Notes: generated from the letters alone by a model not told the origin. 64,000 nt of DNA from JABCYV01 sp035512155 (GCA_035512155.1 DATKEN010000011.1:77320-141319); one strand, 5' to 3'; positions 8,284 through 17,195 are shown, counted from the stretch's first letter. Numbers and translations are program-made.

Positions 8284-9561
8284 ATGTCGACGACAGCGCC
8301 GCAACTGAATTGTGACATCAAGAATCTAGATTTCGCCGATCTTGGAAAAAAACGAATCGACTGGGCCAATCAGTCGATGAAAGTCCTGCAAATCATCCGC
8401 AAAGAATTCATCAAGAACCAGCCATTGACGGGAATCCGTGTTTCCGCGTGCCTGCACGTAACCGCTGAGACCGCGAATCTTGCCATTTGTCTGCGAGACG
8501 GCGGCGCGGATGTGGTGCTCTGTGCCTCCAATCCGCTTTCCACCCAAGATGACGTCGCCGCCAGCCTGGTGCGCGATCACGGCATTCCCGTCTTCGCCAT
8601 CAAGGGCGAGGACAACGACACTTATTACAGCCACATCCTGGCAGCCATCGACCACAAGCCCCACATCACCATGGACGACGGCGCTGATCTCGTGACCATT
8701 CTTCACACCAAGCGGCAAGACGCGCTCACTGGCGTGATTGGCGGAACCGAGGAGACCACTACCGGCGTGATTCGTCTGCGCGCCATGGCGAAGGAAGGCG
8801 TGCTGCGTTTCCCCATTGTCGCGGTGAATGACGCCGACACCAAGCATCTGTTCGACAATCGCTACGGGACGGGTCAGTCAACGATTGATGGCATCATTCG
8901 CGCCACCAACTTCTTGCTGGCGGGATCGAAGTTTATCGTCGCCGGATACGGCTGGTGCGGACGCGGGCTAGCTAGCCGCGCGCGCGGTGCCGGCGCTGAA
9001 GTGATCGTCACCGAGGTAGATCCGACCAAGGCACTGGAAGCGGTGATGGACGGCTTCCGCGTGATGTCGATGACTGAGGCAGCCAGGATTGGCGACGTCT
9101 TCTGCACCGTGACTGGTAACAAGAGCGTCCTCACCAAAGACCACTTCGAGATCATGAAAGACGGCGCTATCATCTCGAACTCGGGCCACTTCAACGTGGA
9201 GATCGATATTCCGGCCCTGGAAAAGATGTCCTCCTCCAAGCGCACCACGCGCAATTCCGTCGAGGAGTACTCGCTGAAAGATGGACGCAAGATCAATCTG
9301 CTGGGCGAAGGCCGTCTGATTAATTTGGCTTCCGCCGAGGGCCATCCCGCGTCAGTGATGGACATGAGCTTCGCTGATCAGGCGCTTTCGGTCGAGTACA
9401 TGGTGAAGAATTACAAGACGCTGGAAAAGAAAGTTCACCGCGTACCCGATGATCTCGATAAGCGAGTAGCACGGCTGAAGCTGGAGTCGATGGGCGTTAA
9501 GATCGATAAGTTGACGCCGGAGCAGGAAGAGTATCTGGCGGGCTGGAGTGAGGGAACGTAG
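8284..9561 (+). CDS. ahcY: Adenosylhomocysteinase (SAH hydrolase)
   Basis: Hydrolyses S-adenosylhomocysteine to adenosine and homocysteine using bound NAD. The 425-aa protein shows HVTAETA, 'CASNPLSTQDDVAA', 'GGTEETTTGV', the 'NDADTKHLFDNRYGTGQS' region, the NAD motif 'VAGYGWCGRG', 'GHFNVEID' and 'HPASVMDMSFADQ'. The ATG has an AGGAG ribosome site. The 158-bp gap after metK contains a small hairpin near 8160-8187 but no SAH riboswitch that I can recognise. The gene ends at a strong intrinsic terminator. Confidence 0.97.
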   Translation: MSTTAPQLNCDIKNLDFADLGKKRIDWANQSMKVLQIIRKEFIKNQPLTGIRVSACLHVTAETANLAICLRDGGADVVLCASNPLSTQDDVAASLVRDHGIPVFAIKGEDNDTYYSHILAAIDHKPHITMDDGADLVTILHTKRQDALTGVIGGTEETTTGVIRLRAMAKEGVLRFPIVAVNDADTKHLFDNRYGTGQSTIDGIIRATNFLLAGSKFIVAGYGWCGRGLASRARGAGAEVIVTEVDPTKALEAVMDGFRVMSMTEAARIGDVFCTVTGNKSVLTKDHFEIMKDGAIISNSGHFNVEIDIPALEKMSSSKRTTRNSVEEYSLKDGRKINLLGEGRLINLASAEGHPASVMDMSFADQALSVEYMVKNYKTLEKKVHRVPDDLDKRVARLKLESMGVKIDKLTPEQEEYLAGWSEGT

Positions 9562-9593
9562 AGGCAGTCGTTGGTCTTTGGTCGTTGGCTAAG

Positions 9594-9625
9594 AAGGGGC
9601 GGCGTCAGCCGCCCCTTTGCTTTTT
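9594..9625 (+). terminator. Rho-independent terminator of metK-ahcY
   Basis: An 8-bp perfect GC stem GGGGCGGC/GCCGCCCC around the tetraloop GTCA, extended by AA/TT pairs and followed by TTTGCTTTTT. It is placed 33 bp after the ahcY stop. Confidence 0.9.
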
Positions 9626-9714
9626 GGGTGGAGCAGGGCTTTTGAATGCGTTTGAGACCTTGATCTGAGGACCTATGATTGGTTCTGGCAGGCAGCGTCC
9701 AGTGCCGAGTTTCT

Positions 9715-9746
9715 AAACAGCCCCGATTGGCTATTAGGGCTGTTTT
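9715..9746. terminator. Second terminator-like hairpin
   Basis: A 9-bp perfect stem AAACAGCCC/GGGCTGTTT around a 13-nt loop, followed by TTTT on the plus strand. It could act in either direction between ahcY and the repeat cluster. No gene is seen in the surrounding 9630-9857 stretch. Confidence 0.5.
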
Positions 9747-9857
9747 GGTCTTAGCCGGTGGGAGCAAGTCCGGTGCTTCCGTCAGATCACACGTTCGGGT
9801 ACGGTACTGGCTAATACTGATTTCGTCGTCGAGGCGCATGTTGAAGCGGGCCAGGAA

Positions 9858-9919
9858 TGCATAGGTCCTTCGCTTGCTGCCGTTTGCTTCGCAAACGGTA
9901 GACTGCTCTCAGGATGACA
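9858..9919 (-). repeat. Dispersed repeat family R1, single copy facing the GIY-YIG element
   Basis: On the minus strand it reads TGTCATCCTGAGAG, a CCGTTTGCGAAGCAAACGG hairpin core, and GCGAAGGACCTATGCA. It is head to head with the left end of the nuclease-bearing element, 25 bp away. Confidence 0.8.
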
Positions 9920-9944
9920 GGGGTTTTGTGTGTGGCTTGTGGGT

Positions 9945-10386
9945 TGTCATCCTGAGAACCGAGCCTTTCGCTTGGCGAAAGGCCTCCGACGAAGGATCTA
10001 TGCATTTTCCGGCTGATATTGATGCCGGACGTACCAGCCTTCACTCAGATCTTTCCACTCAGGGTTCACAGATACGATCAAGGCAATCTTCTTGATCCGA
10101 AGCAGCCCTTTGATTTGTTTCTCGCGGGCGATGGCTGCATGAACGTCACCAAAGCTTTCGAAAGAGACCAATCGGTTGATCTTGTAGCGCGCAGCAAACT
10201 CGCCTTTTAATCCGTGCTTATGCTCGACCACGCGCCGTTCCAGATAGCCGGTTACGCCCGTATAGAGCGTTTTGGAGCGGTTGGTCATGATGTAGACGTA
10301 GTAGAAGTGGAAAGGGGAGTGCATAGGTCTTTCACTCCGCCCGCGTTTCTAGCTTTGCAGAAACGCAAGCTCCGTTCAGGATGACA
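9945..10386. mobile_element. R1 inverted-repeat element carrying a GIY-YIG nuclease gene (442 bp)
   Basis: Two R1 units in inverted orientation bound one gene. The left unit (9945-10004) begins TGTCATCCTGA and ends GAAGGATCTATGCA. The right unit (10320-10386) begins TGCATAGGTCTTTC and ends TCAGGATGACA. The outer 11 bp are perfect inverted repeats, and the inner CTATGCA heptamers are also inverted. The heptamer supplies the nuclease stop codon on the left and its ATG on the right. Mobility is inferred from architecture; no target duplication is obvious. Confidence 0.55.
9998..10324 (-). CDS. GIY-YIG nuclease superfamily protein (108 aa)
   Basis: A small single-domain GIY-YIG protein of the UvrC N-terminal-like type. 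The first strand pair is 'YYVYIMTN' (GIY position, residues 8-15) and 'LYTGVT' (YIG position, 20-25). Then come 'LERRVVEHK' with the catalytic Arg region at about 28-36, 'INRLVSFESF', and 'AIAREKQIKG' with the metal-binding Glu68, ending with 'NPEWKDLSEGW'. All expected motifs are present, so the nuclease may be active. Its start and stop codons lie inside inverted R1 repeats (see the element). There is no Shine-Dalgarno site. Family members of this size are usually annotated only as putative endonucleases; the biological role is unknown. Confidence 0.88.
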   Translation of the reverse strand: MHSPFHFYYVYIMTNRSKTLYTGVTGYLERRVVEHKHGLKGEFAARYKINRLVSFESFGDVHAAIAREKQIKGLLRIKKIALIVSVNPEWKDLSEGWYVRHQYQPENA

Positions 10387-10547
10387 TGGGTTCGGGAGCG
10401 TGTCTGTGATGGATGGACATTCGCATCTGCTGCGAGAAAAGACGCGAGGCGGCACAGTTGACCGCATCGAGGCGTGCGCCGCAGAGTTTCAGCCGGTGAC
10501 CCAAACAGCAGCGTAGGCTTTAGCGAGGACGCTCGCGCCTTCAATGC

Positions 10548-12347
10548 TTACGTAACACTAACTTCTGTGTAGGTTCCAAATACTTCGCGCAAGGCTTCGC
10601 AAATCTCTCCAACGGTGGCATAAGCGCGGACGGCGTCCACGATGTAGGGCATGGTGTTGGCGGGGGCGATGTCGCCGTTCGCTGCAGCTTTAGGCTCCTG
10701 GGCGGCGGCCTTTTTCAACGCATCCAGACGGCGGCGGACTTCCTCGTTCGACCGGCGCGCGCGCAAGGCCTTCAACTTCGCACTCTGCTGCCGCGCCACG
10801 CTTTCATCGATGTAGAGAATATGTGGCGTTTCCTCTTCGATCACGAACTCGTTGACGCCGACGATGATCTTTTCTTTGGCTTCGGCAGCACGCTGGTATT
10901 GGTATGAGGCTTCGGCGATCTCTTTCTGCGGATAGCCTCGCTCGATGGCCTTCACCATGCCGCCCATGGAGTCGAGTTTGCCGAAGTAGTCGAACGCACC
11001 TTTTTCCATCTGCAAGGTTAGGGTTTCTAAGAAATATGACCCGCCCAGAGGATCGGTAGTTTGCGTAACTCCGGATTCATAGGCGATGATCTGCTGGGTG
11101 CGCAGCGCAATTCTTGCTGCCTCTTCCGTGGGCAGTGCCAAAGCTTCGTCGTAGGAATCAGTATGCAGAGATTGGGTTCCACCGAGCACTGCCGCCATGG
11201 CCTGCAATGCTACGCGCGCGATGTTGTTCATGGGCTGCTGCGCCGGTAAGGAGACACCCGCGGTCTGGGTATGAAAGCGCATCAGCCATGTGCGCTGGTT
11301 CTTGGCGCCAAAGCGGTCTTTGGTTACCTGATACCAAATCTTACGGGCGGCGCGATACTTGGCGATCTCCTCGAAGAAGTCATTGTGCGCGTTGAAGAAG
11401 AAACTGAGGCGGGGACCGAACTCGTCCACCTCAAGGCCGCGCCGCCGCGCCCACTCAACGTACTCCACGCCGTCGTACAACGTGAATGCCAGTTCCTGCA
11501 ATGCGGTGGAACCAGCCTCGCGGATGTGATATCCGCTGATCGAAATAGTGTTGAACTTCGGCGTGAACTTCGAGCCGAACTCGAACGTGTCCACAACCAA
11601 CCGCATCGAGGGCGCGGGCGGATAGATGTATTCCTTCTGCGCGATGTATTCCTTGAGAATGTCGTTCTGGATGGTGCCGGAAATCTTTTTCCAGTCCGCG
11701 CCCTGTTTTTCGGCGACCACGAGATACATCGCCCACAGCACGGAAGCCGGCGAGTTGATGGTCATCGAGACCGTGGTTTTCTCCAGATCGATGCCGTGGA
11801 ACAGGATTTCCATGTCCTCGAGCGAATCGATGGCCACACCGCACTTTCCAACCTCGCCCTCACTGGCGGGATGATCGGAGTCGTAGCCCATTAGCGTGGG
11901 AAGGTCGAAGGCGACCGAAAGGCCGCTGCCGCCGTGCTCGAGCAAATACTTGTAGCGCTGGTTGGTTTCCTCGGGAGATGCGAATCCGGAAAACTGCCGC
12001 ATCGTGAAAAGTTTCCCGCGATATCCGCTGGCGTGAATGCCACGGGTAAACGGCGGCTGGCCCGGGTAGCCAAGATATTTCTCCGCGCTCCAGTCTTCGG
12101 GCAGATCAGCCTCGGTGTAAAGCCGGCGGACAGGAACGCCAGAAATGGTGGTGAAGAGGGCGTGGCCGTGCTCATCGAGGTTGACGCCGGTTGGAGCGCC
12201 GATGGGCTTCTCGGGAGATTTTTCGAGCGTAGGCGCCAGGATTTTCTCAGCCCACTCTTTTTCGGCGGGGGAAGCGTGGCGGCCCTCGAAGACATCAGAA
12301 ATCGGGCTCTCAACGACCGGCGGCTTACGAGGCTTGTTTTGCGGCAT
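10548..12347 (-). CDS. Acyl-CoA mutase large subunit (methylmalonyl-CoA mutase family), 599 aa
   Basis: The catalytic (beta/alpha)8-barrel subunit of a B12-dependent acyl-CoA mutase, without the C-terminal cobalamin-binding domain, which must be a separate protein not found in this window. Conserved stretches include 'YRGKLFTMRQFSGF', 'GLSVAFDLPT', 'SMTINSPA', 'GTIQNDILKEYIAQ', 'PAPSMRLV', 'ISISGYHIREAG', 'SFFFNAHNDFFEE', 'TQSLHTDSYDEA' and 'ATVGEICEALREVFG'. The Tyr and Arg that contact the acyl-CoA carboxylate in methylmalonyl-CoA mutase appear conserved, but the true substrate (methylmalonyl-, ethylmalonyl- or isobutyryl-CoA) is not certain. The N-terminal 70 residues are extra compared with the paralogue at 39.7 kb. 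Confidence 0.9.
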   Translation of the reverse strand: MPQNKPRKPPVVESPISDVFEGRHASPAEKEWAEKILAPTLEKSPEKPIGAPTGVNLDEHGHALFTTISGVPVRRLYTEADLPEDWSAEKYLGYPGQPPFTRGIHASGYRGKLFTMRQFSGFASPEETNQRYKYLLEHGGSGLSVAFDLPTLMGYDSDHPASEGEVGKCGVAIDSLEDMEILFHGIDLEKTTVSMTINSPASVLWAMYLVVAEKQGADWKKISGTIQNDILKEYIAQKEYIYPPAPSMRLVVDTFEFGSKFTPKFNTISISGYHIREAGSTALQELAFTLYDGVEYVEWARRRGLEVDEFGPRLSFFFNAHNDFFEEIAKYRAARKIWYQVTKDRFGAKNQRTWLMRFHTQTAGVSLPAQQPMNNIARVALQAMAAVLGGTQSLHTDSYDEALALPTEEAARIALRTQQIIAYESGVTQTTDPLGGSYFLETLTLQMEKGAFDYFGKLDSMGGMVKAIERGYPQKEIAEASYQYQRAAEAKEKIIVGVNEFVIEEETPHILYIDESVARQQSAKLKALRARRSNEEVRRRLDALKKAAAQEPKAAANGDIAPANTMPYIVDAVRAYATVGEICEALREVFGTYTEVSVT

Positions 12348-12433
12348 GTTTACTCCACGTCAACCCTTGATGATAGGAGGTTGCGGCGCGGTGGGCAAGG
12401 CAGGAGTGGGAGCTGAAGGTTTACGACTTCGGC

Positions 12434-12637
12434 CTAAATATATCCGAGATCTTTCAATCTCTCTTCGATAATGCGCTGCTCGGCCTGATCCATCTGGGCG
12501 GCGGCGTCGCGAAGCAGTTCTTGCAGGACGAAAGTTAAGAACTGCTCCAAGCCACCGAAGCGCGCACCAAACCGCTGCTCGGCACTCTTGCAAAGTTCGG
12601 CCGGGAGCCGCAGCTCACGAAGCCCATCTGACGTCAT
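12434..12637 (-). CDS. Small ribbon-helix-helix-like protein, 67 aa
   Basis: The start ATG overlaps the flippase stop (ATGA, 12634-12637), indicating translational coupling. The N-terminal 'LRELRLPAELCKSAEQRFGARFGGLEQFLTFVLQELL' pattern looks like a ribbon-helix-helix strand plus two helices. The tail ends 'IIEERLKDLGYI', a C-terminal motif I have seen in small proteins encoded beside polysaccharide or phosphodiesterase genes. It may be a regulator of the glycan operon, but DNA binding is not shown. Confidence 0.6.
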   Translation of the reverse strand: MTSDGLRELRLPAELCKSAEQRFGARFGGLEQFLTFVLQELLRDAAAQMDQAEQRIIEERLKDLGYI

Positions 12638-14238
12638 GCACTTGCCTCCGCGCCGAGAAACATTCCGCGCACTCGCGACCACACAGCGCGTGCGATGAGT
12701 TGGTCATCCGCATCCAGGCCGACCGCCAATGCGAGGCCGATAAACGCAGCGTAGGCAAGAAGCAGGCTCGCAGCGACGACTACCCATTCTGGCCGTAAGG
12801 CCCCCAGCTTTGCCCTCAATACCAGCAAGCCCATCAGGCCTCCCGCGAGCGGCAGCAACAAGCGCAAATAACTCCGACTGTAGGGGAAGAAGCCTAGCGT
12901 GCGCCGGACTTCTCTGAGATACCAGACGTTGCTGACGGCATTGGTCACCGCAGAGCCAACCGCCGCGCCAATGATGCCCCATCGCGGAATCAGCGCAAGG
13001 CTGAGTGCGACCATCAAGCACGCTGTCACCGTCTGAATCCGAATCAGACGAGATTGATGGCCCGACATCAGCAACAGATATCCAACCGAGCCGACTCCGC
13101 AGTTTACCAGTTGTCCTAACGTACCGATGACAAGGACGGGCCAGCCGCGCTCAAAGTCGTGTCCGAAAATGCGCATGAGCGGAGTGGCAAAAATGATCAT
13201 TACAGCGGCCAACGGCAACGTCAGGCCGAGTATCCATTTGGTGAGCGTCCGGAAGATGCGGCCCAGCAACTGGTTCTGCCCGCGAGCATAAAGGTCCGCG
13301 ATAGTGGGCGAAAATATCTGATTGACGGTCTGGAGGGTGATTGGAACAAATGTCACCAGCCCCGCGGCCACTGCATAGATTCCCACTTCACGAGCATCAC
13401 GATAAAATCCAATCAACACCTTATCGGCCTGCGCCATCGAAAATTCCAGGAAGCCTATTCCGAACACGAAAGCGGAAAACGAGATCACCTCTTTCTGATA
13501 AGGCGGCAATCCAGCAGAAAATGATCGCGCAGCCTTGGGAGTGACTCTCCAGACCACAACCAGCAACAGGAGCAGCACAACAATCGCACTCACAACTTGT
13601 GCGACGATGTAGCCTCTAAGACCCAGTCCCAATGTGAGCAATCCCAGAGTCACCACCATCATCACCGGGCTGCCGATAAAGTTGGTAATGACCGTGCGGC
13701 GTCCGACGTCTTTGTATCCAGCGAGTACTTGTCCCAGGAAGGTGTTTAGCGCCCCCAAGATCATAATTAGGGCAAACAATCTCAGGTATGCGTTCAGGGC
13801 TGGAGTGTGATAGAAGTGGGTGGAAATCCAGGGGCCCAGGAGGAGCACGGCTCCTCCCAGCAAGAAATTTGAGATCAGCAGAAGGATCACACTACGACCG
13901 AGAAATCCGCGCAGCAAGTCCAGCTTTGCGGTCGCCGTGTAAGCGGCGACGAAGCGAACTGCGGATTGCGGTAGGCCGAGAGCGTTGAAAATTCCGAGGA
14001 AACCCACGATGGTCATGCCCAGGGCATAGATACCGAGCGCTCCGGCGCCCAATACTCTAGCCAGATAGACTTTGAAAAGGTATCCCGCTGCCGCCGTAAA
14101 AATGGTGCCAGCAAAGAAAACGGCTGAGTGCCGACTGATGTGGCCCATCTGCCGTTGAAAATTCTGAGTTTCGGCACCGCCCGCTTGCAACTCAGAGACT
14201 GCAGGCGCCGTCTTCTCCGCTGGCAGTGAAGTTTCCAT
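12634..14238 (-). CDS. MOP-superfamily polysaccharide/oligosaccharide flippase
   Basis: A 534-aa integral membrane protein of the Wzx/RfbX type with about 14 predicted helices, starting after a 40-residue polar N terminus ('SRHSAVFFAGTIFTAAAGYLFKVYLARVLG', typical of TM1). 'GLPQSAVRFVAAY' and 'FSPTIADLYARGQ' are family hallmarks. It probably moves the lipid-linked glycan built by the upstream gene products across the inner membrane. The ATG at 14238 was preferred over an in-frame TTG six bases earlier. The preceding acyltransferase gene ends 29 bp upstream, and the following small gene overlaps by 4 bp. Confidence 0.9.
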   Translation of the reverse strand: METSLPAEKTAPAVSELQAGGAETQNFQRQMGHISRHSAVFFAGTIFTAAAGYLFKVYLARVLGAGALGIYALGMTIVGFLGIFNALGLPQSAVRFVAAYTATAKLDLLRGFLGRSVILLLISNFLLGGAVLLLGPWISTHFYHTPALNAYLRLFALIMILGALNTFLGQVLAGYKDVGRRTVITNFIGSPVMMVVTLGLLTLGLGLRGYIVAQVVSAIVVLLLLLVVVWRVTPKAARSFSAGLPPYQKEVISFSAFVFGIGFLEFSMAQADKVLIGFYRDAREVGIYAVAAGLVTFVPITLQTVNQIFSPTIADLYARGQNQLLGRIFRTLTKWILGLTLPLAAVMIIFATPLMRIFGHDFERGWPVLVIGTLGQLVNCGVGSVGYLLLMSGHQSRLIRIQTVTACLMVALSLALIPRWGIIGAAVGSAVTNAVSNVWYLREVRRTLGFFPYSRSYLRLLLPLAGGLMGLLVLRAKLGALRPEWVVVAASLLLAYAAFIGLALAVGLDADDQLIARAVWSRVRGMFLGAEASA

Positions 14239-14267
14239 TTCCAAAATCGCCTAAGTCTCGAAAATCG

Positions 14268-16040
14268 TCATGCTGCCGAAGAAACGTCCACCGGGGTCGG
14301 AGCGTTGATCAGCGATTTCGATTGAACCACCTTCCCCAGAAACATTCTGCGCTTTTGGGTTAGCGAGAAACGTAGCGTGAAGGCCGACTTCTCCGCTCCG
14401 CGCGTGAAGGGAGTATTGGCGGCCGCGCTGAAGATCCACGGGGTTTTCCCCGAATCGCGCAGACGCGCCGCGACATAAGAAATAGCCATGCTGCCGTACC
14501 TGCGGCCTCGAACTGACGGCGGCGTCCAGCAATCGAACAGCAACACTGAATCCAGAGATGGAGCTTCCAGGATGTGGTTCAGTTCCTTCACGCGGAAACC
14601 CTCAAAACGGGTGGCCCAGCAGAAATGTACAGGAACGCCATCGGAACGCAGCAAGGCAAATCCTTGCAGTTCGACGGAAATCAGCTGTTTCGCTGCTCTC
14701 AAAAGATATGTGAGAGTCTCAGGGTCGTCGAAGTAATTCATGGCAGCAATCGCGAGCAGATTCAGATCAAGAGGTTCTATTGAGAGAGAATCAGAATCTG
14801 GCGATACGACCGAACTAATGCCTTCCCTCCATTCAAAAAAGAACATCTCAGACTGGCCGAACAGAGCCTTGCGACACCACCTCCACGAGGACCGCAGCAA
14901 GCCCACAGGCCCACCATTGTGAAAGCGCTTCCGGAGGAGAGAAACCTGATTCAAGGTTGAACGGATCGCATTCTCCAGACGGGGCATCGACTTAATCACT
15001 CCCGCCAGATGATAGCGAACGACTTCTTTCGCCCAGACCATTCGGGAAGTTGTCGCCGTGATGTGTACTGTTTGCCGCGTGCCTGTGGCCAGTCGCTCTT
15101 TGTAGTTCTCAGATCCCAAACCAAGGTCCACTAAATTCATTCCGGGAGTGTCACAAGCCTCTTCCACAATTTTTGAGAGCAGGCAAAAACCTGGAGAGTA
15201 CTGTTTCAGGTCGCTCTGGAATGTTGGTTGATACCAAAACCAACTTCCGGCAAATTGGAACCCATAATTCCAGGCAGCAGGCCGCTCACCTATCATTAAG
15301 CGAGAATGGACTATCCAGCCGCGGCGTGAGCACAGTCTTGCCAGTTCGGAGAGAAAGACGCGCCGCTCCGGGCGGACCAGATTGCTGATCCGACCGGTGG
15401 CGAGAAAGCGCGCAATGTGGGCCTTGACAAAGCCGGGCAAGGTATTAGCGACGTCATCCCACGACCTTGAGTGACTTACTGCTACGGGCGCGATCTTTAC
15501 CATAGCTTTGAGGTTGTAGCGCAACTGTTTTCGCTGCACCGATTGCTTGACCAGTGCCCTCTGTTGGGGAGAGGCGAACTCAATCCGCTCGCATTCATAT
15601 CCTGGCCGTCGGAAAGAGGAGTATCCATGATCACTCGCAGCGCGACCGAGCGCATCCGATGTTGCAGAGTCGGCGGGGAGGTTTGCGAAGACGATCATGC
15701 GCAGGTTCAGCTTGCGAAGCTCCGCAAAAACTGCATTCACAAATTCTGACAGAAGCTCCGGCGAGCTTACGAAATCACAATAGTCAGCGGTTGCGCCCGC
15801 CAGAAAGAAAGCTCGTTTTTGCGCCTTGTCGGTGGCCAGTGCGATCACACCGGCTAAGGCGGCTCCCTCGTATCCGAGCACGAGCAGAGGCGTGATGGAG
15901 TCGCGGTAGGCACAACTGGCAGCCAGCGCCCATTCATAAGTATAAAACACCTCTGGACGCTCCATCTGTTCGACCAATTCGTCCCACCGATCGCGCAGGG
16001 TTTGGTCTTCCGGAATTTCTCGATGCAAGACTATGCGCAA
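14268..16040 (-). CDS. Two-domain GNAT/FemAB-like acyltransferase
   Basis: A 590-aa protein with two acyltransferase-like halves. The first (about 1-330) matches the CelD/BcsL-like acetyltransferase fold: 'FYTYEWALAA', 'PLLVLGYEG.LAGVIAL', 'DYCDFVS', 'RLMIGERPAAWNYGFQFAGSWFWYQPTFQSDL', 'GLGSENYKERLA'. The second half (about 395-570) resembles a GNAT domain: 'LDLNLLAIAAMNYF', 'GFALLRSDGVPVHFCWAT', 'VRGRRYGSMAISYVAARLR'. It probably N- or O-acylates an activated or lipid-linked sugar, but no acceptor can be named. The start is TTG with a GAGGG site close upstream. It is the gene before the flippase in the glycan operon. Confidence 0.72.
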   Translation of the reverse strand: MRIVLHREIPEDQTLRDRWDELVEQMERPEVFYTYEWALAASCAYRDSITPLLVLGYEGAALAGVIALATDKAQKRAFFLAGATADYCDFVSSPELLSEFVNAVFAELRKLNLRMIVFANLPADSATSDALGRAASDHGYSSFRRPGYECERIEFASPQQRALVKQSVQRKQLRYNLKAMVKIAPVAVSHSRSWDDVANTLPGFVKAHIARFLATGRISNLVRPERRVFLSELARLCSRRGWIVHSRLMIGERPAAWNYGFQFAGSWFWYQPTFQSDLKQYSPGFCLLSKIVEEACDTPGMNLVDLGLGSENYKERLATGTRQTVHITATTSRMVWAKEVVRYHLAGVIKSMPRLENAIRSTLNQVSLLRKRFHNGGPVGLLRSSWRWCRKALFGQSEMFFFEWREGISSVVSPDSDSLSIEPLDLNLLAIAAMNYFDDPETLTYLLRAAKQLISVELQGFALLRSDGVPVHFCWATRFEGFRVKELNHILEAPSLDSVLLFDCWTPPSVRGRRYGSMAISYVAARLRDSGKTPWIFSAAANTPFTRGAEKSAFTLRFSLTQKRRMFLGKVVQSKSLINAPTPVDVSSAA

Positions 16041-16100
16041 GATCCCTCGCCAGTAGACGGCTTACTTTCCAAATCACACGCGTCTTCGACTACGGAGCTC

Positions 16101-17195
16101 TCAACTCGCAAACCTCATGGTACCGGCTTCTGCCCACGGCATAGAGCGGTGACGCAACCATCCATAAAAGCCGGAAATGTGGGCCTCGAATTCGCCAAAG
16201 CCCATGCCGGCGCTGACATGCACGCGTGGCATGGCGAAACGAGACGTCTTCGCCCCGAGGCCGCCTCCGACGTTTACAAACGCGCAAGTAAAACCCGCGC
16301 GCTCGGCCATTTCTATCTCTCGAGGAGTTACCGAAGACGGATCGCCAAAAGGATATGCCAACGCCCAGACGGGCTTGTCCAGAGCCTGCTCCATGGCGCG
16401 GCGACTCTCCGAGATTTCTATCCAGGCCGACTCCGGCGAGAGTTGCGACAGCATCGGATGAGAAAGTGTATGCGCACCTACGCTCATTCCCTCCCCGATC
16501 AACCGCCGAAGTTCCGCCAGACTGAGCATCAGGAAACGGCGGCCGCAGGCGGGATCCTGCCGATACTCTGAATCCCAATTTCCAGAAAGACCGAGTTGCC
16601 TTCTCACGTTTGTGAGAAGCCCTCGGCGGTCCTCTGGGCCACATCGAGAAAAATTTTTTACCAGATTCCACCACAGCGAACGCTTTTCTTTCCGACCCGT
16701 TACATGCTCATGCAAGGCAATCTCGACAAGGTTCAACTCAAAGCTCTCCGGGCCCGCCAGGAACATCAAGTACAACTCTTCGTACCACAGCATCGAACAC
16801 GTGTCGCCAAGCGAATCACCTAAAACAAAGAACAGACAGGATAAAGACGCTTCCTGCAGAGTGGGCAGCATGTCGGTGAGGACGTTGCGCAGGCCATCAT
16901 CGCAGGTCAGCAGTATAGACCGGGGTGGCAAATCCACTTTGGATTCGCACCATAGGAAGAATTGTTCCGGCGAAATCACATGATAGTTCTCTTTCAGCAA
17001 TCGCAGTTGGTGGCGAAATGTTTCGGCGGTTATCAGGCTCCCGTCGAGACCGGGGTCGAGGACTCGATAGCCTGCGGGCAAAACGCCGTGGTAAGTGACG
17101 ACTGCAGGTCCGGCGCCAGCCTGACGGCGGAGATACCCGGACCGCGCTAGCGCCGGATACACAGCGTGTTTCAGCAGGGGGCTTACCAGGCTCAT
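16101..17195 (-). CDS. Polysaccharide deacetylase (NodB homology / carbohydrate esterase 4) family protein
   Basis: A 364-aa cytosolic-looking protein without a signal peptide. The first metal/catalytic motif is 'TCDDG' (residues 98-102 region) and the second is 'GAHTLSHPML' with the His-x3-His-type pair. 'WALAYPFGDP' corresponds to the third motif. An insertion of about 100 residues between motifs 1 and 2 is rich in Leu and basic residues. Such proteins remove N- or O-acetyl groups from glycans, and many in exopolysaccharide loci act on lipid-linked precursors. Its ATG overlaps the pseI stop by 4 bp (ATGA), so it is tightly coupled to the pseudaminic-acid genes. Confidence 0.87.
   Translation of the reverse strand: MSLVSPLLKHAVYPALARSGYLRRQAGAGPAVVTYHGVLPAGYRVLDPGLDGSLITAETFRHQLRLLKENYHVISPEQFFLWCESKVDLPPRSILLTCDDGLRNVLTDMLPTLQEASLSCLFFVLGDSLGDTCSMLWYEELYLMFLAGPESFELNLVEIALHEHVTGRKEKRSLWWNLVKNFSRCGPEDRRGLLTNVRRQLGLSGNWDSEYRQDPACGRRFLMLSLAELRRLIGEGMSVGAHTLSHPMLSQLSPESAWIEISESRRAMEQALDKPVWALAYPFGDPSSVTPREIEMAERAGFTCAFVNVGGGLGAKTSRFAMPRVHVSAGMGFGEFEAHISGFYGWLRHRSMPWAEAGTMRFAS

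Noticed and set aside
9945..10386. Classical IS element with transposase
   Set aside because: There is no DDE, serine or tyrosine transposase frame; the only gene is a GIY-YIG protein, so it was kept as a nuclease-bearing repeat element of unknown mechanism.
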